Shown here one piece after another: positions 1 through 7,546 of a stretch of 28,258 bases of DNA. The notes beneath the pieces are model-generated. The model had not been told where the DNA came from. It saw only the letters and a list, made by a program, of their open reading frames with translations, and searched no databases. Within the stretch, counting starts at the first letter, position 1; every line of letters starts with the position of its first letter. Made by a program: the position numbers and the translations under genes. Source of the stretch: Firmicutes bacterium UBA993. Its GTDB lineage: Bacteria; Bacillota; Dethiobacteria; DTU022. The stretch spans positions 1 to 28,258 of the forward strand of contig DBBD01000014.1 of the NCBI GenBank assembly GCA_002292015.1, given 5' to 3'.

Positions 1-38
1 ATTATCACGTACTAACCACAATAATATCCCTACGCCGC

Positions 39-67
39 TTGACAAAATGTAACTGAAGGTATATTTT
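39..67 (+). promoter_or_regulatory. Sigma-A-type promoter for the phosphoglycerate mutase-family gene
   Basis: A perfect -35 TTGACA at 39-44 is followed by a 17-bp spacer and a -10-like TATTTT at 62-67. The start codon lies about 65 bases downstream. The -35 and spacing are excellent and the -10 is moderate. Confidence 0.6.
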
Positions 68-131
68 CAGGGCACGAAATAATCCTCGTTGCTCGTGTTA
101 ATCCGTAATTTTAAAGGAGAGTGGTCAACAA

Positions 132-1346
132 TTGAAATACTTGGTTATTGTTGGTGATGGAATGGCCGATTACCCTCTCGATAAGTTGGGCGGTAAAACG
201 GTTTTGCAGTACGCCAATACACCAACATTTGATCTGCTGGCCCGCGAAGGAGAGTTGGGGCTGGTCAGGACGATTCCAGAAAGCCTGCCGCCCGGCAGCG
301 ATACGGCAAACCTTTCGGTGTTTGGCTACGATCCCATGCAATATTACACCGGCCGTTCCCCTTTCGAAGCTGCCAGCCTCGGCATAGAGCTTGGTCCGGG
401 TGATATTTCGTTTCGTTGCAACTTAGTTACCTTGTCGCGCGACGAACCTTATGCGAAGAAGATGATGGTTGATTATTGCGCCGGTGATATTTCGACTGCA
501 GAAGCTGATCAACTGCTTAGGTTGATCGACAACGAGCTTGGCAGCGAGCTGATCCGCTTTTATACCGGCTTTCAATACCGTCACTTGATGGTCTGGAGCG
601 GCGCTCCCGAAGAGTGGCAGTTAACCCCGCCCCACGATATCAGCAACAAAATAATCGGCAGGTTCCTGCCGTCCGGACCTGAGGATTCGGTATTGTTAAA
701 AGCGATGACGCAGAGCTATAATCTATTAGTTGATCACCCCGTTAACCTTGAACGGAAAGCCAGTGGCCTAAACCCGGCCAATGCAATCTGGATTTGGGGT
801 AACGGCCGCAAACCGATGATTCCCACTTTTCAGACGAAGTACGGCTTAGAGGGAACGGTTATTTCCGCCGTGGACCTGGTAAAGGGGCTCGGCCTGCTGG
901 CCGGCCTGAAAAAAGCTGAGGTCGAAGGAGCGACCGGTTATATCGATACTAACCTGCAGGGCGATGTCGAAGCGGCACTTGAGGCTTTTGATAACGGCGA
1001 CGACTTTGTTTACCTGCATGTTGAAGCCCCCGATGAATGCTCGCATCGCTTTGAGATGGAAAACAAAATCAAGGCGATTGAAATGATCGACCGGGAGGTT
1101 GTAAAAGTTTTGAAAGAGGCGCTAGAAAACCGGGGTATCGAGTTTTCTATCCTGCTGGTTACCGACCATGCTACGCCTTTAGCCTTAGGCACCCACACCC
1201 GTGAGCCGGTACCCTTTGCTATTTATCGCAGCAACAGGCAATTGAGCAATGCGGAAGGGTCTTTTGACGAGGTCGGTGCAGCGACTACAGGTATACACTA
1301 TGAACAGGGCTTTCGCCTGATGGATCACTTTTTGCAAAAGATTTAA
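132..1346 (+). CDS. apgM: Cofactor-independent phosphoglycerate mutase, archaeal-type (ApgM) / proposed homoserine kinase family
   Basis: A 404-residue member of the alkaline phosphatase superfamily, in the branch that contains archaeal-type 2,3-bisphosphoglycerate-independent phosphoglycerate mutase. Its bacterial relatives have been proposed to act as an alternative homoserine kinase. Metal-site motifs are visible: GDGMAD at residues 8-13, a PGSDTANL nucleophile loop near residue 55, VEAPDECSH near 300 and VTDHATP near 340. The start is TTG at 132, ten bases after AAAGGAGAG. This reading frame begins exactly where the family does (MKYLVIVGDGMAD). The gene stands alone under its own promoter and converges on acpS with a 6-bp gap. 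The family is certain from sequence. Whether the product is a glycolytic mutase (3-phosphoglycerate to 2-phosphoglycerate) or acts in threonine synthesis cannot be decided here. Confidence 0.88.
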   Translation: MKYLVIVGDGMADYPLDKLGGKTVLQYANTPTFDLLAREGELGLVRTIPESLPPGSDTANLSVFGYDPMQYYTGRSPFEAASLGIELGPGDISFRCNLVTLSRDEPYAKKMMVDYCAGDISTAEADQLLRLIDNELGSELIRFYTGFQYRHLMVWSGAPEEWQLTPPHDISNKIIGRFLPSGPEDSVLLKAMTQSYNLLVDHPVNLERKASGLNPANAIWIWGNGRKPMIPTFQTKYGLEGTVISAVDLVKGLGLLAGLKKAEVEGATGYIDTNLQGDVEAALEAFDNGDDFVYLHVEAPDECSHRFEMENKIKAIEMIDREVVKVLKEALENRGIEFSILLVTDHATPLALGTHTREPVPFAIYRSNRQLSNAEGSFDEVGAATTGIHYEQGFRLMDHFLQKI

Positions 1347-1352
1347 GACCTC

Positions 1353-1724
1353 TTAGAATGCTGCGGCAACAGCACAGGCAAAAGGCGGTTCGTGGGTCAG
1401 GGAAAGCTCAATGTCGCGTATGCCCCGCTCAGCAGCGAGGCGATAGGCTTCACCGTGCAGCTCTACAAAAGGTTTTTGTCCTGTGCTCCTGGTGATCTCC
1501 ACTTCAGATAACCCAGCCGGCCCGATTCCGCAGCCGATCGCTTTTAGCACCGCTTCCTTGGCGGCAAAGCGGGCGGCCAGAGAGGCGGTGGAGAGGGGCG
1601 CCTGGGTCATTTCCCTGATTTCAGCCGCTGCAAAAACCCGCCGCATGAACTTTTCTGGATAGCGCTCATAGATGCGCCCAATCCGCTCAATCGATACCAG
1701 GTCAACACCGACGCCTTTCAGCAC
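1353..1724 (-). CDS. acpS: Holo-[acyl-carrier-protein] synthase
   Basis: A 4'-phosphopantetheinyl transferase of the AcpS type. It moves phosphopantetheine from coenzyme A onto the serine of acyl carrier protein, which is required for fatty-acid synthesis. The family signatures are GVGVDLVSIERI at the N-terminus (magnesium-binding Asp) and RFAAKEAVLKAIG with the catalytic Glu and Lys; the C-terminal LSLTHEPPFACA segment is also typical. It has about 123 residues, normal for the family. I chose GTG at 1724, which is 10 bases from GGAGG (1735-1739). A TTG at 1730 is only 4 bases from that site and is the alternative. An insertion sequence begins 5 bases upstream of the Shine-Dalgarno, so the native promoter region has been displaced. 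Confidence 0.9.
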   Translation of the reverse strand: MLKGVGVDLVSIERIGRIYERYPEKFMRRVFAAAEIREMTQAPLSTASLAARFAAKEAVLKAIGCGIGPAGLSEVEITRSTGQKPFVELHGEAYRLAAERGIRDIELSLTHEPPFACAVAAAF

Positions 1725-1748
1725 TGCCAACCAACCTCCAGCTCTTAG

Positions 1749-1764
1749 CCCATATTTCGCAGGT
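1749..1764 (+). repeat. Left terminal inverted repeat of the insertion sequence
   Basis: CCCATATTTCGCAGGT is an exact reverse complement of 3598-3613. Identity stops after 16 bases. The adjacent outer bases CTTAG are duplicated at the other end. Confidence 0.93.
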
Positions 1765-1903
1765 CCATAGATTTGTATTGTCGTGGCTGCGACTTACAGG
1801 CAAATATTTGTAGAAAAAGTAAATAGATCTAATATTCCGAAAAGGTACTTTTCCCCCCGATGTCGAAGTAATATAAAACTCAAGGTAATCGGGGCTGACA
1901 AGT

Positions 1904-3556
1904 ATGGGTCGTAACAAGTACCGGGGAAGCAACAGCTACCCTTTCAGAACGGGCTTTAACCCGAAGCCAAAGAAAATCTTTCGCTTCAAAACAGAAAAGA
2001 TTTTAGGTTCGCTCTACCTTACTAGGCCTTTGCTGGAAAGAATGCAGATCAAAGCGATCATTGACAACATAATCCCTTTGCGCAAAGAAAACGGTCAGAT
2101 TGTTACCACCGGTGAGGTCTCAGAAGTCTTGGTAGCCAACCGGCTACACCATCCCCGGCCATTAAATGATATCGAAGGCTGGGCCGAGGTTTCAGGTATT
2201 GAAGAGCTCTACGGGCTAAACCCGGAGCACCTAAACGACGACCGTCTAGGCCGGGCCTTAGAGGACCTTGAGCAATATTTTGAAGAGATCATTACTGCCC
2301 TTTCCTTGCATGTAATCACTGAGTTCGGCTTAAACCCGGAAGAGATCTTATGGGATACCACCTCCATCTACTTTGAAGGTGATTATGACAACTCGGAAAT
2401 ACTCCGTTTTGGTTACGGCGAAAAACCGGATCTTAAACAGCTCAAACTCTCTTTAAATGTGGAAAAAGCATCCGGGATCCCCTTAAGAGCAGATATCTTT
2501 GACGGTAACCGGGCTGATGTGGCCATTGTCGTCGAAAACTTAAAGAAACTGCGCCGTACTTTGAAAAAAGAAGACCTCTTGTTTACCGGTGACAACGCTA
2601 TGGGCACGATTCCCAACTGCTTAAAACTTAACAGCAACAAGATCCGCTTCATTGCGCCCAGCCCGGCCTCAAGCCTTTTTGAAGAGACCTTCGCTTCGGT
2701 AACAGAAGAAGAGTTAAATCTTCTGGTTTTCCCCGACAAAGACGGGTCAGCAAAATTTAAGGTAGTCGAACGGGGGGTTTTCATCAACCATCCGGACCTT
2801 GACAAAAACCCGGAACTTAAAGGCTTAAAACCTTTTTGGGCCCGCTGCCTGATTATCTGGAGCAAAAGCCGGGCCAAGCTTAACAAAGAAAAGCGCGAGA
2901 AATATATCAAAGCCCTCAAAGAACGGTTAACAGACATTGCCGCCACTAAACTAAATCACAGGCGCTACAAGGACAAAAATTATGCCCAGAAGCAGGTCGA
3001 TAAGTGCTTTGAAGGCCCGCAACAGTACTTGCGCAAAGCGTTCGGCTACCCGCAAATCATTGAAAAAGACGGCTGCTTTGAGCTGAGCTATGCTTTAAAC
3101 AATGAGTTGCTTGAAAAACTGGAACAAAAAGACGGCCTTTATCCGGTAGTTACCAACGTTTACGATCAAGGCTACACCACCGAAGAACTGTTTTTAAGAA
3201 CCCGCCGCAAATATAGCGTTGAGCAGCCGATAAGGCACCTAAAATCAAAGATCAAGATCCGGCCAATGTTTCTGCACATCGACGAAAGAATCAGAGGCCT
3301 GGCCCTGGTAACCTTTATCGCTCTGATGGCTTACTGCATCTTGGAGCATCTGGCCAAGCAGAACCTTGATCCAAAGGCAACCACTAACCTTTTGATGAAA
3401 GAGTTCGCCGCGATTGTCTTTTCGGTGGGAGAGATGCTCGACGGAACACCTTTCCATACTGTCGGCAATGTCAAAGAACGGCATATCCGTTTAATCAACA
3501 AACTTGGTCTGGCAATCGGCAGCTATGCTGCCATTTCTGAAGTGCAATTAGAGTAA
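1904..3556 (+). CDS. IS1634-family transposase (DDE, DUF4277-type N-terminus)
   Basis: A 550-residue DDE transposase that cuts and joins the ends of the surrounding element. An N-terminal region with the LNDIEGWAEVSGIEELYGLN segment is typical of the DUF4277 domain found in IS1634-group transposases. The catalytic core follows: first Asp in WDTTSIYFEGD (about residue 150), second Asp in LLFTGDNAMG (about 230), and the Glu in SVEQPIRHLKSK (about 450) before a hydrophobic C-terminal helix. There is no frameshift or internal stop. The start is ATG at 1904 with only a weak upstream GGGG as ribosome site, as is common for transposases. The family placement is confident; the exact IS name is not known. 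Confidence 0.93.
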   Translation: MGRNKYRGSNSYPFRTGFNPKPKKIFRFKTEKILGSLYLTRPLLERMQIKAIIDNIIPLRKENGQIVTTGEVSEVLVANRLHHPRPLNDIEGWAEVSGIEELYGLNPEHLNDDRLGRALEDLEQYFEEIITALSLHVITEFGLNPEEILWDTTSIYFEGDYDNSEILRFGYGEKPDLKQLKLSLNVEKASGIPLRADIFDGNRADVAIVVENLKKLRRTLKKEDLLFTGDNAMGTIPNCLKLNSNKIRFIAPSPASSLFEETFASVTEEELNLLVFPDKDGSAKFKVVERGVFINHPDLDKNPELKGLKPFWARCLIIWSKSRAKLNKEKREKYIKALKERLTDIAATKLNHRRYKDKNYAQKQVDKCFEGPQQYLRKAFGYPQIIEKDGCFELSYALNNELLEKLEQKDGLYPVVTNVYDQGYTTEELFLRTRRKYSVEQPIRHLKSKIKIRPMFLHIDERIRGLALVTFIALMAYCILEHLAKQNLDPKATTNLLMKEFAAIVFSVGEMLDGTPFHTVGNVKERHIRLINKLGLAIGSYAAISEVQLE

Positions 3557-3597
3557 ATCCATATTATGGTATATGATAGGCTCATTCAATTGGCCCT

Positions 3598-3613
3598 ACC
3601 TGCGAAATATGGG
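3598..3613 (-). repeat. Right terminal inverted repeat of the insertion sequence
   Basis: An exact inverted copy of 1749-1764, followed by the second CTTAG at 3614-3618. Confidence 0.93.
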
Positions 3614-3664
3614 CTTAGTATTGGTTACGCGCCGGATAAACTCCTTTGAGCTAGAATAATTTGT

Positions 3665-3704
3665 TGAAAAAAGAAACGGTCCCGGTTTTCGGCCGGGATC
3701 CGTT
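3665..3704 (-). terminator. Rho-independent terminator of the codY operon
   Basis: Read on the minus strand, AACGGATCCCGG pairs with CCGGGACCGTT across a short loop (one bulged base). It is followed directly by TCTTTTTT. It lies 25 bases past the codY stop codon and closes the dprA-to-codY transcript. Confidence 0.9.
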
Positions 3705-3728
3705 CACGCTACAGTTTGAGGCTTAACA

Positions 3729-4532
3729 TTAATAAGGTTTAGCTTTTTTAGCGAGGTAATCAAGCAAGAAGGGATTTAGAACTTTGATGTAAGTGCCTTT
3801 CATCCCCAGTGATCGTGATTCGATCACTCCCGCGCTCTCAAATTTGCGCAGAGCGTTAACAATTACCGACCTGGTGATACCGAGTTGGTCGGCAATTTTA
3901 CTGGCAACCAGTAACCCTTCGTTTCCGCCGAGTTCTTCAAAGATATGTTCAACCGCTTCCAGCTCTGAATAAGATAGGGTGGCAACAGCCAACTGGACTA
4001 CAGCCTTATTGCGGGCGTCTTCCTCCATTTTTTCCGCCTTCGAGCGGAGAATCTCCATCCCGACAACTGTTGCTCCGGTTTCGGCTAAAATTAAATCTTC
4101 GGCATCAAATAGTTCGTTAAAACGGGCCAGCAACAAAGTGCCGATCCGTTCGCCTCCACCAAGAATCGGAACAATCGTGCTTATTTTATTGGCGAACTGA
4201 CATCTTTCCTGATCGAGGAATACGCAGTCATTTGTTTTCTGACGAAGGTTAACCCTTGATTCGTCTTCGCGTAGTAGAAATACATTGTAACTTTCCGGGA
4301 AAAAACCGTCTTCAAGAACATTTCTTACCATTAATTCACATTCAAACTCATCGACCAGTGACCAACCCAGAATAACGCCTTCCTTATCGGCAATGTAAAC
4401 ATTTGCATGAATGACGTTTTTAAGAACCTCGGAAACCTCAGTAAAATTTACATGGTCGCCACCTGTTTTCTGTAATATCTTGTTTATCCGACGGGTCTTC
4501 TCAAGCAAAGGAGAAGAAATCACGTCTTTCAC
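3729..4532 (-). CDS. codY: GTP- and branched-chain amino-acid-responsive transcriptional regulator CodY
   Basis: Global repressor of low-GC Gram-positive bacteria. It binds DNA when isoleucine/valine and GTP are plentiful and shuts down amino-acid synthesis and uptake genes. The 267-residue length matches the family. The N-terminal GAF ligand domain occupies roughly residues 1-155, starting with LLEKTRRINKILQ. A C-terminal winged helix includes ASKIADQLGITRSVIVNALR near residue 205, with the family-typical SLGMKGTYI wing. The start is GTG at 4532, eight bases after AAGGTGG. It is the last gene of the xerC-hslV-hslU-codY string, 22 bases after hslU, the same order as codV-codW-codX-codY of Bacillus subtilis. 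A strong terminator follows. This is one of the safest calls in the window. Confidence 0.97.
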   Translation of the reverse strand: MKDVISSPLLEKTRRINKILQKTGGDHVNFTEVSEVLKNVIHANVYIADKEGVILGWSLVDEFECELMVRNVLEDGFFPESYNVFLLREDESRVNLRQKTNDCVFLDQERCQFANKISTIVPILGGGERIGTLLLARFNELFDAEDLILAETGATVVGMEILRSKAEKMEEDARNKAVVQLAVATLSYSELEAVEHIFEELGGNEGLLVASKIADQLGITRSVIVNALRKFESAGVIESRSLGMKGTYIKVLNPFLLDYLAKKAKPY

Positions 4533-4554
4533 CCACCTTTCTTAGCTCTGAAGT

Positions 4555-5970
4555 TTATAGAACATATTTGCTTAAATCTTTATCCTTAACCACTTTTTGC
4601 AGCCTATTCTGAACATAATTCTGATCAATGGTCACATCGCCAACATTTTTATCGCCCGGCAAACTAAACGAGAGTTCTTCTAGAACTTTCTCCATAATTG
4701 TATGCAGTCTTCTTGCTCCGATATTTTCCATTTCCTGGTTCAGGTAGCAGGCTGTTTTGGCGATCTCGATAATCGAGCCTTCGGTAAAAGTTAAGCTCAC
4801 TCCTTCCGTTTCCAACAAAGCTTTATACTGCTTAACTAAAGCATTTTTGGGTTCTGTAAGAATCCTGATAAAATCCTCCTCAGTTAGGTTTTCCAACTCA
4901 ACCCTGATCGGAAACCGCCCCTGCAGCTCCGGAATCAGGTCTGAAGGTTTTGCAGTATGAAAAGCGCCGGCTGCAATAAAAAGTATATGGTCAGTTTTAA
5001 CAGAGCCATATTTGGTGACAACCGTAGAACCCTCCACAATCGGCAGTATATCCCGTTGTACCCCTTCTCTTGAAACATCGGGGCCAGATCCATGATAATC
5101 TTTACCGGCAATTTTGTCAATTTCGTCTAGAAATATTATTCCTAACTGCTCCGCTCTTGCCAAAGCTTCAATAGTTACGGCATCCATGTCAATTAATCGC
5201 TGTGCTTCTTCGTGCATCAGGATCTTTCGGGCTTCCGAAACCGGCACTTTCCGCTTCTTCTTTTTGGGCGGCACCAGGTTGCCCAGCATATCCTGGAGGT
5301 TGATTCCCATCTCCTCCATCCCCTGCCCGGTAAAAAGCTCCATCATTTGCGGACGCCGTTCTTCAACCTCGATTTCAACCAGCCGATCTTCCAGCTTGCC
5401 CTGCAGAAAACGAACCCTCACTTTTTCCTGCTCTTCACGGGCCAGGTTCAATCTTTCTGTAAATGCGGGATCCTCAATATTTTCCTCGGGTGCCTGCGCC
5501 CCTGAGAAGAGAAAGCCCAGAGGGTTCCCACCCTTTTTTCTCCTCTGCGGCAGAGGGGCGATTATATCGATCAGGCGGTCTTCGGTATTGATGGCAGCTT
5601 TCTCCTGTACATCAAGCATTCTCTCGTTTTGCACTATCCTGATTGAGGTTTCCACTAAGTCCCGTACCATCGACTCGACATCCCGGCCGACATAACCGAC
5701 TTCAGTAAATTTTGTCGCCTCCACCTTGACGAATGGAGCATTTACCAAACGGGCCAACCGACGGGCAATTTCAGTTTTACCAACGCCAGTGGCTCCGATC
5801 ATGATAATGTTCTTAGGGATAATTTCTTCCTGCAGATCTTCCGGCAAAAGCTTGCGCCGATAACGATTGCGCAGGGCAACTGCAACACAGCGCTTTGCCT
5901 CCGTCTGCCCAACAATAAAGCGATCCAGCTCTGCTACGATCTGCTGTGGCGTCAATTCTTCTTTTAACAT
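4555..5970 (-). CDS. hslU: ATP-dependent HslUV (ClpYQ) protease, ATPase subunit HslU
   Basis: AAA+ unfoldase that feeds substrates to the HslV peptidase in the cytoplasm. Walker A GATGVGKT is at residues 59-66 and Walker B IIFLDEIDK follows the inserted I-domain. The C-terminus contains the sensor-2 segment IGARRLHT. The product is 471 residues. I chose ATG at 5970, preceded by AGAAAGG and 19 bases after the hslV stop. The open frame continues upstream to 6132, but that part lies inside hslV and is not homologous to HslU. The lysine-rich PPKKKKRKV stretch in the I-domain is a local basic loop. It is encoded between hslV and codY, as in Bacillus. Confidence 0.96.
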   Translation of the reverse strand: MLKEELTPQQIVAELDRFIVGQTEAKRCVAVALRNRYRRKLLPEDLQEEIIPKNIIMIGATGVGKTEIARRLARLVNAPFVKVEATKFTEVGYVGRDVESMVRDLVETSIRIVQNERMLDVQEKAAINTEDRLIDIIAPLPQRRKKGGNPLGFLFSGAQAPEENIEDPAFTERLNLAREEQEKVRVRFLQGKLEDRLVEIEVEERRPQMMELFTGQGMEEMGINLQDMLGNLVPPKKKKRKVPVSEARKILMHEEAQRLIDMDAVTIEALARAEQLGIIFLDEIDKIAGKDYHGSGPDVSREGVQRDILPIVEGSTVVTKYGSVKTDHILFIAAGAFHTAKPSDLIPELQGRFPIRVELENLTEEDFIRILTEPKNALVKQYKALLETEGVSLTFTEGSIIEIAKTACYLNQEMENIGARRLHTIMEKVLEELSFSLPGDKNVGDVTIDQNYVQNRLQKVVKDKDLSKYVL

Positions 5971-5989
5971 TTCGACCGATTCAACCTTT

Positions 5990-6520
5990 CTACAGTTCTT
6001 CGATGGTGATCTGACTATTGGTGTAGACACAGATTTCCGAAGCAATCTGCAGCGCTTCACTGACAATTCTACCTGGCGAAAAATCAGTATTGCGCAATAG
6101 GGCCCGTGCTGCTGCCAGGGCATAGGGCGCACCTGAACCGACAGCTGCTAAGCCGTCGTCGGGCTCGATAACTTCTCCGGTTCCGGATATGATCAGTAAA
6201 GATTCGCTGTTTGCGGCAACCAGCATCGCTTCCAAACGGCGCAGAACACGATCGGTGCGCCATTCCTTAGCCAGCTCTACCGCTGCCCGAACCAGGTTGC
6301 CTTGATAGCTCTCCAGTTTCCCCTCAAATTTTTCACAAAGAGTCAGTGAATCGGCAGCCGAACCGGCAAAACCGGTTATAACCTGATCATTATAGAGTCG
6401 GCGGACCTTTTTGGCACCGTGCTTTATAATAGTACCGCTACCGAAAGTTACCTGGCCATCTCCGGCTACGGCCACCTGCGTGCCTTTCCTTACTGCCAGT
6501 ATTGTCGTTGCCTGGATCAC
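5990..6520 (-). CDS. hslV: HslUV protease, proteolytic subunit HslV (ClpQ)
   Basis: N-terminal nucleophile peptidase that forms a double hexamer capped by HslU. The product is 176 residues and begins MIQATTILAVRKG. After removal of the first four residues, Thr5 would be the catalytic N-terminal threonine, matching the TTI motif of proteobacterial HslV. The Bacillus ClpQ/CodW protein has additional N-terminal residues before its homologous segment. GDGQVTFG, KVRRLYN, GFAGSAAD and GSGAPYALAAARALL are family signatures. The start is GTG at 6520, seven bases after AAAGGTGG. It lies 20 bases after xerC and 19 bases before hslU, so the three are co-transcribed. Confidence 0.96.
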   Translation of the reverse strand: MIQATTILAVRKGTQVAVAGDGQVTFGSGTIIKHGAKKVRRLYNDQVITGFAGSAADSLTLCEKFEGKLESYQGNLVRAAVELAKEWRTDRVLRRLEAMLVAANSESLLIISGTGEVIEPDDGLAAVGSGAPYALAAARALLRNTDFSPGRIVSEALQIASEICVYTNSQITIEEL

Positions 6521-6540
6521 CTGAAGACCACCTTTACCCT

Positions 6541-7443
6541 TTATTTTCTGGGAAATGAAGCATGGTAAACCTCACTTAGCATTTCTTTGGTTACATGCGT
6601 GTAGATCTGAGTGGTAGAGATACTGGCATGGCCAAGCAACTCCTGAACCACCCTTAAATCAGCGCCCCTTTCAAGTAGGTGTGTAGCAAAGGAATGTCGC
6701 AAAGAATGCGGGGTAATATCCTCTTTGTGTGATACCTGCCTGATGTACTTCTGAAAAAGATAGCGAACACCACGATCGCTTAAAGGTGTGCCGTATTTAT
6801 TCAAGAATAGCTCCCCTACAGCCTCTTTATCTTTGCAGCGCGCCGCAAGAGCAGGTCTTATTATTGCCAGATATTCAACCAGCAGTGCAGTAGCCACCCT
6901 GCCGACAGGCACTATTCTTTCCTTGCGCCCCTTGCCCGTTACTTTAATTAGCCTCTCATCAAGCTGTAATGATGTTGCTTTTAAAGATAAAATTTCACTA
7001 ACCCTTAAACCCGATGAGTAGAGCAGCTCTAGCAGTGCCTGATCGCGAAAACCCAGCAATGTTTTACTGTCCGGCGCAGCCAGTAAAAGCTCAATTTCAT
7101 GATAGTATAAGAATCGGGGCAGCGCTTTACCTAATTTTGGCCTGGAAACAACAGACCATTTGCCGCTCTCAATCACATTCTCCCTTTGCAAATAAAACAA
7201 AAAAGAACGCGTCGCCGATAGCTTACGCGCAACAGAACGTCTGGAATAGTTTCCTTCTTTTAAAAGGGCCAAAAACTTGCGGAGCGTTAAGTAGTTAGGA
7301 AGCTCAGTTGCGCCCTGATCATCTGCAACGAGATCCAGAAACTGCAATATATCGCTCCTGTAAGCCTGTAAAGTCAGAGATGATGCGTTTCGTTCCAGGT
7401 ACAGGTGATTTAAAAAACGCTCAAGCCATTCATAAAGATTCAT
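6541..7443 (-). CDS. xerC: Tyrosine recombinase XerC
   Basis: Site-specific recombinase that resolves chromosome dimers at dif. The product is about 300 residues. An N-terminal SAM-like core-binding domain (residues 1-90) is followed by the catalytic domain. The catalytic residues seen are Arg147 (SSGLRVSE), Lys171 (TGKGRKER), His246 and Arg249 (HSLRHSF), His272 (LLGHAS) and Tyr281 (TQIYTHV). ATG at 7443 is chosen. The longer frame starting with TTG at 7476 lies within the promoter described at 7461-7489. There is no clear Shine-Dalgarno sequence, and the predicted leader is only about 10 bases, so the message may be nearly leaderless. It is called XerC (the codV position) from gene order; sequence alone cannot exclude XerD. 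Confidence 0.93.
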   Translation of the reverse strand: MNLYEWLERFLNHLYLERNASSLTLQAYRSDILQFLDLVADDQGATELPNYLTLRKFLALLKEGNYSRRSVARKLSATRSFLFYLQRENVIESGKWSVVSRPKLGKALPRFLYYHEIELLLAAPDSKTLLGFRDQALLELLYSSGLRVSEILSLKATSLQLDERLIKVTGKGRKERIVPVGRVATALLVEYLAIIRPALAARCKDKEAVGELFLNKYGTPLSDRGVRYLFQKYIRQVSHKEDITPHSLRHSFATHLLERGADLRVVQELLGHASISTTQIYTHVTKEMLSEVYHASFPRK

Positions 7444-7460
7444 TACGCAGCACCATAAGT

Positions 7461-7489
7461 ATCCTAACACAGGCAATAAATGCTTGCAA
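7461..7489 (-). promoter_or_regulatory. Promoter for xerC-hslV-hslU-codY
   Basis: On the minus strand, TTGCAA (7484-7489) is followed by a 17-bp spacer and TAGGAT (7461-7466). A TG dinucleotide in the extended -10 position (TGTTAGGAT) supports it. The transcription start would fall about 10 bases before the xerC ATG. Confidence 0.6.
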
Positions 7490-7546
7490 GTAAATAGCGC
7501 GATTTATTTAAATTATGCACCCAGTTTAAAAATTACCTTGCCCCCC

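Larger units (their letters stand above)
1744..3618. mobile_element. Complete IS1634-family insertion sequence with 5-bp target duplication
   Basis: The element proper runs from 1749 to 3613 (1865 bp). It is bounded by 16-bp perfect inverted repeats, CCCATATTTCGCAGGT at 1749-1764 and its complement at 3598-3613. Both ends are flanked by the direct repeat CTTAG (1744-1748 and 3614-3618), read here as the target-site duplication. One uninterrupted transposase gene fills most of it. Perfect ends, intact duplication and an open frame indicate a recent and probably still mobile insertion. It sits between acpS and the terminator of codY, two genes that were neighbours on the same strand before insertion. 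Confidence 0.92.

Noticed and set aside
2413..2946. 177-codon open frame on the minus strand inside the transposase
   Set aside because: It is antisense to a well-conserved DDE transposase, has no recognisable motif and no ribosome site.
5240..5275. Nuclear-localisation-like KKKKRKV in HslU
   Set aside because: A basic loop of the HslU I-domain; a bacterial protein has no nuclear import, so the likeness is chance.
5114..5695. 193-codon open frame on the plus strand inside hslU
   Set aside because: The composition is Ser/Arg-rich low complexity from reading the antisense of a conserved gene; no ribosome site or homology pattern.
5971..6132. N-terminal extension of hslU
   Set aside because: It overlaps hslV, is not HslU-like, and an ATG with a ribosome site exists at 5970.
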